Shown here one piece after another: positions 14,288 to 21,392 of a stretch of 23,730 nucleotides of DNA. This stretch comes from Roseovarius sp. (GTDB lineage: Bacteria; Pseudomonadota; Alphaproteobacteria; Rhodobacterales; Rhodobacteraceae): the NCBI GenBank assembly GCA_021767845.1, contig JAASSQ010000011.1, positions 1 through 23,730 of the forward strand. Reading direction: 5' to 3'. The notes beneath the pieces were generated by a model. The model ran no database searches and was not told the origin of the DNA. It saw only the letters and a program-made list of their open reading frames with translations. A program made the translations under genes and the position numbers. Positions within the stretch are counted from its first letter, which is position 1. Each line of letters begins with the position of its first letter.

Positions 14288-15650
14288 CGCGCGGCGTCAG
14301 GCGCAGCCAGATGCCATCCCGCCCCCGCACCGTCAGATGCGCGACCGGCATGGCCGGGCGCTCGGGCACCGGCTCCAGCCGGAAGGCGCGGACAATCAGC
14401 GCCAGCAGCAACACGCCCTCGATCATCGCAAAGCCCGCGCCCGTGCAGACGCGCGCCCCGGCCGAGAACGGCATGTAGGCGCATCGCAGCCCCTGGCGGC
14501 CGTTCTCGGTGTCGAAGCGGGCCGGATCGAAGGCATCGGGATCGTCCCACAGGCGTTCGTGGCGTTGCTGGTGCCACGGGCTCAGCACGATCTGCGCACC
14601 GCGCGGCACGTCGCGGTCGCGGAAGCGTTCATCCCGCGACGCCTCGCGCACCATCATCGGCACCGGCGGATAGAGGCGCAACGCCTCGCGGAACACGTCA
14701 CGCGTGACTTTCAGCTTGGCAATGTCGGCGAAATCGAGCGCACCGTCGGGCATGATGCTCTGCGCCTCCGCGGCCACGCGATCCTGCCAGTCGGGATAAA
14801 GCGCCAAGAGGTAAAGCGCCCAAGCCAGGGCCGAGGCGCTTGTCTCATGCCCCGCGAGAAAGAAGATCGCGACCTGGTCCACCATCTCGGCCGTGTCGAA
14901 CCGATCCCCAGTCTGAGGGTCGGCCGTGGTCATGATCTTGGTGGCAAGGTCGTCGGGCGCGCGCCCGGCCTCGATCGCCTGCATCCGCTCCGCCGTCAGT
15001 CGGGTGATGAGGCTGCGGATCTCGCGCGCGGTCCGTTTGGCGCGGCGGCGGTGAAACCGCGGGAACCATCGCGGCAACGGCAGCAAGGCGCCAAGGTTCA
15101 GAACCGGTTGCGCGCGTTGATGCTCGCGGAACTTCTCGAACACCTGCGCGGCCACGTCATGGTCGATCGGGATGGAAAAGAGCGTGCGGAAGATCACGTC
15201 GGCGGCGGCATGGCTGGTCTGGGCCTCGATCTCGATCGGTTGGCCATCGGCGTGGTGGCACAGCCGGTCCACGGCCGCCTGCCCCGCCGCCAGCATGGCC
15301 GGGAACGTATCGCGCAGGCGCCCGCCCTCGAACGCCGGGTCAATGATCCGGCGCTGCCGTTTCCAGGTCTCGCCATTGGTCACGAAAACCGAATGGCCCA
15401 GAAGCGGCGCCAGCCCTTCGCGGATGCGGTCGGATTTCGGAAAATCGTCGGGCCGTTCCTTGAGGACCAGGGTCACCAGCTCTGGCTGGTTGCACAGGTA
15501 CGAGCGAAAGAACGGCGTGCGGAACTCGGCCATCCAGGCCCGGTAAAGCCGCGCGGGCTGGGCCGACAGGATGTCCTGACGAAAAAGCCGCATGTAACGC
15601 CAGAGCGAGACGCGGCCCTCGCGCGCGGGCGGTTTCGGCGGATGGGTCAT
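14283..15650 (-). CDS. Cytochrome P450
   Basis: A haem-thiolate monooxygenase of 455 residues, soluble, with no N-terminal membrane anchor. The I-helix oxygen-activation motif 'FFLAGHETSASALAW', the K-helix ExxR in 'FREALRLYPPVP' and the haem loop 'FSAGARVCTGAGFA' with axial Cys402 are all intact. 'AGHETSA' plus 'LRLYPPVP' resemble the CYP4/CYP102-like fatty-acid hydroxylase type rather than the camphor type, but the substrate is not predictable. The start ATG overlaps the stop of the upstream membrane hydrolase by 4 bp (ATGA), so the two are translationally coupled. No redox partner gene is adjacent. The gene ends 7 bp from the stop of the small protein on the other strand. Confidence 0.93.
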   Translation of the reverse strand: MTHPPKPPAREGRVSLWRYMRLFRQDILSAQPARLYRAWMAEFRTPFFRSYLCNQPELVTLVLKERPDDFPKSDRIREGLAPLLGHSVFVTNGETWKRQRRIIDPAFEGGRLRDTFPAMLAAGQAAVDRLCHHADGQPIEIEAQTSHAAADVIFRTLFSIPIDHDVAAQVFEKFREHQRAQPVLNLGALLPLPRWFPRFHRRRAKRTAREIRSLITRLTAERMQAIEAGRAPDDLATKIMTTADPQTGDRFDTAEMVDQVAIFFLAGHETSASALAWALYLLALYPDWQDRVAAEAQSIMPDGALDFADIAKLKVTRDVFREALRLYPPVPMMVREASRDERFRDRDVPRGAQIVLSPWHQQRHERLWDDPDAFDPARFDTENGRQGLRCAYMPFSAGARVCTGAGFAMIEGVLLLALIVRAFRLEPVPERPAMPVAHLTVRGRDGIWLRLTPRA

Positions 15651-16846
15651 GCCGCGACATCCCGGAATTTCGACACCGGCCTTTCGATCCGGCTGGGCGA
15701 CGGGGCCCGACCATCATAGCGGGTCGCCAGCGTCAGCGGGCCGGCGGTGATCTGGAAGTAATCGTAATCGCCGGGCCGGTCGAAGGCGCATAGATACTGG
15801 AAATGCAGCCGGAAGAACCGCCAGCGCAGCGCCTTCCACCGTGCGGGGCTGAGCGTTCGGGTAAAGGCCGCCGAAATGACCAGCGGCCAGCGTTTGTTCT
15901 CGGGCGCGACCCCGCTGACGCTGACCGGGTCGCACAGGGCAAAGGCGCAGCCATCGCCCGGCGCGGTCACGTCGATCCATGTCAGCTCGTCGCGCGCGCT
16001 CAGATACCGCAGATCGGCCCGAAGCCGCCGCGCATCGGGCAGGAACGACACCATCGGCACCACCTGCCCCAGCGACAGGAACGCCAGCGCCGGTCCGGCC
16101 TTCGGCACGGCACCCGCTCGGATCAGGTCGGCCAGGATCGACACCGCAAGATGCGCGCCCGAGGAGTGGCCCACGACCAGCACCTCATCCACATCGTCGC
16201 GCAGCGCCGCGCCGATCTCGTCCCGGAACTCGGCCATCCGCGCCTCGAGCTCCGGCGGGTTGGCGCCACGATGCCGCGCCGAATAGGCGTAGTCGTGCAT
16301 CAGGTAATAGGCGAAAAACCGGTTGTCATGCCGCCGAAACCAGCGCAGCACGACCGGCACCACCGCCAAGCCTGCCCATGCCAGCCAAGGATGCACCAGC
16401 CCCAAGGCCTGCCCGACCGCCCAGGCCGCCAGCAGCGCCAGCCCCAGTTGCAGCAGCAGGAATCCCACGGGGTAAAGCGCGGCGATGACCGGCCCCTTGC
16501 GCAGCCGCATCAGCCGGAACAGGGCGCCCGAGCCTATATAGGCCCATGCCGTGCGCACGAGCTGCCCATAGGTGGCCAGGATCCCCTGCTCCATGCTGTC
16601 GCGCACGATGTCGGACCAGACCAGCACCTCGAAATAGCTGGTGACGGGCCGGTCGCCGATCCGTGCCTCGACATGCCAGCCAAAGCGCCCCGCCCCCCGG
16701 CCCGGCGACAGGTTCAGAGCGTAGCCCGACAGCGCCGCCTGTGCGGCGCCTTCCTTGCGGTAAAGCTCGCGATAGCGGCGCGGATGGATCGGGTCGTAGC
16801 CCGGAATGTAGAAAACGCGCCTGCGATGAACCTGTTGACTGGCCAA
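15647..16846 (-). CDS. Membrane-anchored alpha/beta hydrolase
   Basis: A 399-residue protein of the alpha/beta hydrolase type. The nucleophile elbow 'GHSSG' is at residues 226-230 (Ser228), preceded by the strand 'EVLVVG'. 'VFYIPGYDPIHPRRY' at the N-terminus looks like the first strand and oxyanion-hole loop. Two membrane helices separate the parts (about residues 118-143 and 147-168), so the catalytic region should lie on one face of the membrane as a hairpin anchor. The start is TTG at 16846 with GAGGG 9 bp upstream; a stop lies in frame just above, and no early ATG or GTG exists. It overlaps the P450 by 4 bp. Lipase or esterase activity on a lipid later oxidised by the P450 is an attractive inference. 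It follows ccdA after 60 bp. Confidence 0.8.
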   Translation of the reverse strand: MASQQVHRRRVFYIPGYDPIHPRRYRELYRKEGAAQAALSGYALNLSPGRGAGRFGWHVEARIGDRPVTSYFEVLVWSDIVRDSMEQGILATYGQLVRTAWAYIGSGALFRLMRLRKGPVIAALYPVGFLLLQLGLALLAAWAVGQALGLVHPWLAWAGLAVVPVVLRWFRRHDNRFFAYYLMHDYAYSARHRGANPPELEARMAEFRDEIGAALRDDVDEVLVVGHSSGAHLAVSILADLIRAGAVPKAGPALAFLSLGQVVPMVSFLPDARRLRADLRYLSARDELTWIDVTAPGDGCAFALCDPVSVSGVAPENKRWPLVISAAFTRTLSPARWKALRWRFFRLHFQYLCAFDRPGDYDYFQITAGPLTLATRYDGRAPSPSRIERPVSKFRDVAA

Positions 16847-16906
16847 TGTGCCCGACCCTCAAGAGCTTTGCGACAGCCTAGCCCAGCCATCAGGCAATCG
16901 TAAGGC

Positions 16907-17659
16907 CTAACCAAGGACGGCAAGTGACGGGAACGTTTCCAGCAGCCAGAAGGAGAAATCGGAAAACCCGCCGGTCAGCATCATGAGCCCGATGGTCCAC
17001 AGCAGCAGGCCCATCACGCGCTCGATCCGCTCCATGTGGCGTTTCATCCACCCCATCAGCCCGCCAAGCCGCGGCAGGAAGGCCGCCACCAGCAGGAAGG
17101 GCACGCCAAGCCCCACGGCATAGACCGCCAGAAGCAGCGTGCCGCGCGTCACGTTCGCCTCCGACGCCGCCAGAGACAGGATCGCTCCAAGCTGCGGGCC
17201 GATACACGGCGTCCAGCCGAAGGCGAAGGCCAGGCCCAGAACATAGGCACCAAAGGACGAACCGCCCCGGTCGCCAACATCGACCCGTGCCTCGCGATCC
17301 AAGAATCCGATGCGGAACACGCCCACGAAATGCGCCCCGAAGATCATCACGACGATGCCCGCGACCGTGTTGAACCAGTCCTGGTATTGGAGGAACATCG
17401 AGCCGATGGCCGAGGCCGTGAAGCCAAGAAACAGGAACACCGTGGACAGGCCCAGCACGAAAAACAGCGCCGGAACGATGGCGCGCGACCGGCCGCTCTG
17501 CTCGGTGGTCAGATCGGTCAGCGTGACGCCGCTCATATAGGCCAGGTATGGGGGCACGATGGGCAGCACGCAGGGACTGAGAAACGAGACAATCCCCGCG
17601 GTCAGCGCGATCATCATGGCCGGGATCAGGCCCGCGTCGATGATTTCGAATCCGAACAT
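16907..17659 (-). CDS. ccdA: Cytochrome c biogenesis protein CcdA (thiol reductant transporter)
   Basis: An inner-membrane protein of 250 residues with six hydrophobic segments that moves reducing equivalents from cytoplasmic thioredoxin to periplasmic thiol proteins, needed for haem attachment to cytochrome c. The two redox cysteines are Cys30 in 'FLSPCVLPIVPPYLAYMSG' and Cys152 in 'GWTPCIGPQLGAIL', both in the proline-cysteine motifs of the DsbD/CcdA family. ATG 17659 is chosen as the normal family start; a GTG at 17668 in frame would add three residues. Neither has a clear ribosome site. Transcribed divergently from the TusA-like gene. The other ccm genes are not in this window. Confidence 0.93.
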   Translation of the reverse strand: MFGFEIIDAGLIPAMMIALTAGIVSFLSPCVLPIVPPYLAYMSGVTLTDLTTEQSGRSRAIVPALFFVLGLSTVFLFLGFTASAIGSMFLQYQDWFNTVAGIVVMIFGAHFVGVFRIGFLDREARVDVGDRGGSSFGAYVLGLAFAFGWTPCIGPQLGAILSLAASEANVTRGTLLLAVYAVGLGVPFLLVAAFLPRLGGLMGWMKRHMERIERVMGLLLWTIGLMMLTGGFSDFSFWLLETFPSLAVLG

Positions 17660-17740
17660 AGAGGTCACATAACCCGTCGCGCGTCACAGGTCACGGCACG
17701 CGATGTCACATCCCTGTGGACAGGCTGTAACAAGGCAACT

Positions 17741-17980
17741 ATGTCGCAGGACATGGAAATCTCGGACCACATCGACGCCACCGGGCTGTTATGCCCGCTG
17801 CCCGTTCTCAAGCTGCGCAAGCGGCTGAAACCGCTGGCAAAAGGGCAATGCATCGAGATGATCGCGGATGACCCGGCGGCGGTCGTGGATGTGCCCCATT
17901 TCTGCGCCGAATCGGGCCATGAACTGATCTCGACCCAAGAGCGTGACGGCGCTCAGGTCTATATCGTCCGCAAGACCTGA
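17741..17980 (+). CDS. TusA/SirA-family sulfur carrier-like protein
   Basis: A 79-residue protein of the TusA/SirA/YeeD fold. The hallmark 'DATGLLCPLPVLKLRKRL' has the CPxP motif with the sulfur-accepting Cys18, and the rest ('GQCIEMIADDPAAVVDVPHFC', 'GHELIS') fits the two-layer fold. Members carry persulfide sulfur for tRNA thiolation, molybdenum cofactor or sulfur oxidation, or have unknown roles. AAGG lies 6-9 bp before ATG 17741; an in-frame ATG at 17753, also with a nearby AGG, would remove four residues. Divergent from ccdA: both deal with thiol chemistry, though shared function is not shown. It ends at a bidirectional terminator shared with rne. Confidence 0.88.
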   Translation: MSQDMEISDHIDATGLLCPLPVLKLRKRLKPLAKGQCIEMIADDPAAVVDVPHFCAESGHELISTQERDGAQVYIVRKT

Positions 17981-18006
17981 CAGCCTGACAGACCGCGAAT
18001 GGAAAA

Positions 18007-18040
18007 CCGCCGCGCCCATTGCGGAGCGCGGCGGCTTTCG
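18007..18040. terminator. Bidirectional terminator between the TusA-like gene and rne
   Basis: CCGCCGCGC (18007-18015) and GCGCGGCGG (18026-18034) form a perfect 9-bp stem with a 10-base loop. On the plus strand it is followed by CTTTCGTT, on the minus strand by TTTTCC, so it can end both convergent transcripts. Confidence 0.75.
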
Positions 18041-18062
18041 TTGTGTCGCGGCCGGACCGGGA

Positions 18063-20882
18063 TCAGCGGCCGATCGACCACCAGCCCCGGCGCTTCGGCT
18101 TGTCGGGCTTTTCCGCCGCCGGTTCGCTTGGCTGCGGCGCGGGTTCTGCCCCGGCCATGGCCGGGGCTTTCCCGCCGTTGTCAGCCGGCACGTCCGGCTT
18201 GTTTTCGGCCGAGGCGTCCTCCGGCTGGCTTGCCGATGATGCCTCGGGCGCGGCGTCGGCAGGCTGTGCCGCGGGCGCCTCCTCTTTCGGCGCGGCCGGC
18301 TTGCGGCTGGTAAAGGGCTTGCGCGCGGGCTTGGGCTTGGCGGCCTCGTCCGCCGGCGCCTCGGCCCCGGCCTGGGCGGGCTCGGTTGCCGCATCCTCCT
18401 TCGGCGCTGGCTTCTTCCGGGTCGAGGATATGCGCGTTACCTTCCGTTTTGGCTTCTCGGTTTCCGCATCGGCATCCGACGCGTCGGACGCTTTGCCATC
18501 CTCGTCGGAGCCTGCTTCGGCCTCTGCCTTGGGCGTCTTGCTGCGCGACCGGCTGGACGGCTTGCTCTTGCCCTTCGCGGGTTTCGCTTTGCCAGCGTCC
18601 TCGCCATCGGCCTGCGGCCCGGAAGCCTCGGCAGGCGCCTCCTGCGTGCTTTCCTCCGATTTGGCGTCCGATCCGCTTTCGGCCTGCGCGGGCTGCGCCT
18701 CGTCCTTGCCGTTGGTGTCCTGCGCCTGACCATCCGAACCATTGGATTTCGACTTGGACCTGCGCCGGCGACGGCGGCGTTTCTTCGGCTTCTTCTCCCC
18801 CTCGCCCTGTTCGGACTGCGCGTTGGCATCCGCCTCGTCCGCCTCGGCAGGTTCGGCCTCGTCCACCTCGTCCATCAGCGAGCTGTCCACCGACACCACC
18901 GCGGCGGTCGCTTCGGGCACGCTCCGGGTGGCCGTCTTGAACTTCTCGATCGCGAAATCGGGGCTGATCAGCATCGCGTCACCCTCGATGCGGACCGACA
19001 GGCCGTAGCGCGCCTCGATCTGGGCGACATGCTCGCGCTTCTGGTTCATCAGGAAGTTGGCGATCGCCACGGGGCATTTCACCAGCACTTCACGGGACCG
19101 GCGGCGCACGCCCTCTTCCTCGATCTGGCGCAGGATCGACAGCGCGAGGTTGTCGTCCGACCGGATCAGGCCGGTTCCGTGACAGGCCGGGCATGGCTGC
19201 GTCGTCGCCTCGATCATGCCGGGACGCAGACGCTGGCGGCTCATCTCCATCAGGCCGAAGCCCGAGATGCGCCCAACCTGGATGCGCGCACGGTCGTTCT
19301 TCAGCTTTTCCTTGAACCGCTTTTCGACCGCGTTGTTGTTCTTACGCTCGTCCATGTCGATGAAGTCGATCACGATCAGGCCGGCCAGGTCGCGCAGTCT
19401 GAGCTGACGGGCCACTTCCTCGGCGGCCTCCAGGTTGGTCTTGAGCGCGGTCTCCTCGATCGAGCCTTCCTTGGTGGCCCGGCCGGAGTTCACGTCGATC
19501 GCCACGAGCGCCTCGGTCACGCCGATCACGATATAGCCGCCCGACTTCAACTGGACGGTCGGGTTGAACATCGAGCTGAGATAGCTCTCCACCTGGTAAC
19601 GGGCGAACAACGGCATCGCGTCGGCATAGTGTTTCACGTTCTTGGCGTGGGACGGCATGATCATTTTCATGAAGTCCTTGGCGATGCGGTAGCCGCGTTC
19701 GCCTTCGACAAGAACCTCGTCGATCTCGCGATTGTAAAGGTCGCGGATCGACCGCTTGATCAGGTCGCCTTCCTCGTAGATCTTCGCCGGCGCGATGGAT
19801 TTCAGCGTCAGTTCGCGGATCTGCTCCCACAGCCGCTGGAGGTATTCGTAATCGCGCTTGATCTCGGACTTGGTGCGCTTGGCGCCCGCCGTGCGAATGA
19901 TCAGGCCCGCGCCGCGCGGCACATCGATCTCGTTCGCGATTTCCTTGAGCTTCTTGCGGTCCGCCGCGTTGGTGATCTTGCGCGAGATCCCGCCGCCACG
20001 CGCGGTGTTGGGCATCAGCACGCAATAGCGGCCGGCCAGCGACAGGTAGGTGGTCAGCGCCGCCCCCTTGTTGCCGCGCTCTTCCTTGACGACCTGCACC
20101 AGCAGGATCTGGCGCACCTTGATGACTTCCTGGATCTTGTACCGGCGCGGGCGCGGCTTGCGCGAGGGGCGAATATCCTCGCTGTCGTCGTCATCGGCGA
20201 CCGATTCAATCGAATCGTCCTTGGCCGAGGCATCCGACCGCCGATTGCCGCGCGTGTCCTCCGCATCGTCATCCCGTGCGTCGTCGTGATACGCGTGGTC
20301 CGGTTGTGCGGCGGCATCGGACTTGGCGACGTCGTCCGACGCGCCGTCCTTACCATTGTCCGTGGGTTCCTCGACCGGGGTTTCGCCCACCAGTTCCATG
20401 GGCGAGGTGCCCTCGGGCACCGCACCCTCAAGGTCGATGGTCTCCATCCCGGCAACGTCATCGCCACTGTCCGTGTCGTCGGACTGAACCACCGCGTCCT
20501 TGTCGTCGGCCTTGGCGGCCTTCGACCGCGACCGGCTCGAGCGTTTCGGCTTGGGCTTGTCCTCTTCCTCATCGCGGGCGCGCATAGCCTCGGCATAGGC
20601 GCGCTCTTCCTCGATCAGCTTTTCGCGATCCGCGACAGGAATCTGGTAATAATCGGGGTGAATTTCCGAAAACGCCAGGAACCCGTGCCGGTTGCCGCCG
20701 TAATCGACAAAGGCCGCCTGCAGCGAGGGTTCGACCCGTGTTACCTTTGCAAGATAGATGTTGCCGGCAAGCTGCCGTTTGTTCTCGGACTCAAAATCGA
20801 ATTCCTCGACCTTGTTTCCATCCACCACCACGACGCGGGTCTCTTCCGCGTGGGTGGCATCGATAAGCATTTTCTTGGCCAT
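18063..20882 (-). CDS. rne: Ribonuclease E
   Basis: The endoribonuclease that starts mRNA decay and processes rRNA and tRNA, 939 residues. The N-terminal S1 RNA-binding domain is split by an acidic, low-complexity insert (about residues 100-245, many Asp, Ser and Lys/Arg runs); 'KIQEVIKVRQILLVQVVKEE' resumes the fold. The 5'-sensor and DNase I-like catalytic parts follow, with Asp463 ('AIDVNSG') and Asp506 ('VIDFIDM') as metal ligands, and the Zn-link 'CPACHGTG' (Cys564, Cys567) for tetramer formation. From about residue 680 the tail alternates acidic and Arg/Lys/Ala/Pro-rich stretches, probably a disordered degradosome scaffold, ending 'KRRGWWSIGR'. The ATG at 20882 is chosen because MAKKMLIDA is the family start; the longer open frame upstream is leader. 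Preceded by a structured leader that may allow autoregulation. Confidence 0.95.
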   Translation of the reverse strand: MAKKMLIDATHAEETRVVVVDGNKVEEFDFESENKRQLAGNIYLAKVTRVEPSLQAAFVDYGGNRHGFLAFSEIHPDYYQIPVADREKLIEEERAYAEAMRARDEEEDKPKPKRSSRSRSKAAKADDKDAVVQSDDTDSGDDVAGMETIDLEGAVPEGTSPMELVGETPVEEPTDNGKDGASDDVAKSDAAAQPDHAYHDDARDDDAEDTRGNRRSDASAKDDSIESVADDDDSEDIRPSRKPRPRRYKIQEVIKVRQILLVQVVKEERGNKGAALTTYLSLAGRYCVLMPNTARGGGISRKITNAADRKKLKEIANEIDVPRGAGLIIRTAGAKRTKSEIKRDYEYLQRLWEQIRELTLKSIAPAKIYEEGDLIKRSIRDLYNREIDEVLVEGERGYRIAKDFMKMIMPSHAKNVKHYADAMPLFARYQVESYLSSMFNPTVQLKSGGYIVIGVTEALVAIDVNSGRATKEGSIEETALKTNLEAAEEVARQLRLRDLAGLIVIDFIDMDERKNNNAVEKRFKEKLKNDRARIQVGRISGFGLMEMSRQRLRPGMIEATTQPCPACHGTGLIRSDDNLALSILRQIEEEGVRRRSREVLVKCPVAIANFLMNQKREHVAQIEARYGLSVRIEGDAMLISPDFAIEKFKTATRSVPEATAAVVSVDSSLMDEVDEAEPAEADEADANAQSEQGEGEKKPKKRRRRRRRSKSKSNGSDGQAQDTNGKDEAQPAQAESGSDAKSEESTQEAPAEASGPQADGEDAGKAKPAKGKSKPSSRSRSKTPKAEAEAGSDEDGKASDASDADAETEKPKRKVTRISSTRKKPAPKEDAATEPAQAGAEAPADEAAKPKPARKPFTSRKPAAPKEEAPAAQPADAAPEASSASQPEDASAENKPDVPADNGGKAPAMAGAEPAPQPSEPAAEKPDKPKRRGWWSIGR

Positions 20883-21239
20883 GTTTTCCGTTCGCTCCAC
20901 GGCATCGCGGCGCGCCCCGGCGGGGCGCCCGGATGGGGTGGATCTGTGTTGGGGGCGATACTGCACACGGAGCCCGCAGACACGCCGTGCGGCGGTCTTG
21001 CTGTGTCATATGTCCGTTGTGCGCCTTGCATCGCGGTTCTTGGTCTCCGGCCCGGCAAAGGGGCCAACTCAGAGCCTGCGCGATCCGGTCGGTTGATCCG
21101 GGGCAGGCATGTTTGCGGCCCGTCGGTGCCGGGCCTGATCGGTCTGTCCAAGGTGGCGGGCGCGATTTTCGCGCCGCGCGGCCTGAAACAGCGAAACTCT
21201 GTTCACGGGCGTGCCCGCCGGGCACACATCTCGTCCCCC
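20883..21239 (-). promoter_or_regulatory. Long structured 5' leader of rne
   Basis: About 350 nt without a convincing gene on either strand. On the minus strand it has several hairpins: GCGCCCC/GGGGCGC with a 3-base loop (20912-20928), about 30 nt before the rne start; GGCGCGA/TCGCGCC around AAA (21159-21175); and GTGCCC/GGGCAC around 21211-21225. In E. coli the rne mRNA has a leader of similar length through which RNase E controls its own mRNA; a similar role here is inference, with no sequence similarity claimed. Confidence 0.45.
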
Positions 21240-21269
21240 TAGATAGAGCGAATTGACCCCAAGTGACAA
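21240..21269 (-). promoter_or_regulatory. Candidate rne promoter
   Basis: On the minus strand, TTGTCA (21269-21264) and TATCTA (21245-21240) are 18 bp apart. The -35 is good, the -10 moderate. Between this and the dctD stop (21270-21392) I see only weak inverted repeats (such as GGGG/CCCC near 21335-21350) and no clear terminator. Confidence 0.4.
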
Positions 21270-21392
21270 TGGCAAATCTGCGTCCGGTTGCATCCCGCAG
21301 GCCGCCGATGGCCGCAAATCCCTGCAAAAGTTGGGGTCTGCCCCCCGCAGCAGCGGACCAGCGGCATCGCCCTGCCCCGGGGCCGTCATGCC

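Noticed and set aside
18437..18840. Repetitive Lys/Arg/Ala coding stretch as a possible DNA repeat element
   Set aside because: It is the low-complexity tail of RNase E in frame, not a nucleotide-level tandem repeat.
19029..21242. Open frame of about 737 codons on the plus strand opposite rne
   Set aside because: Antisense shadow of rne: the pattern follows rne codons, no domain, no ribosome site.
20741..21389. Open frames of about 106 and 136 codons on the minus strand in the rne leader
   Set aside because: Pro/Arg/Gly-rich, no ribosome site, overlapping hairpins; treated as untranslated leader.
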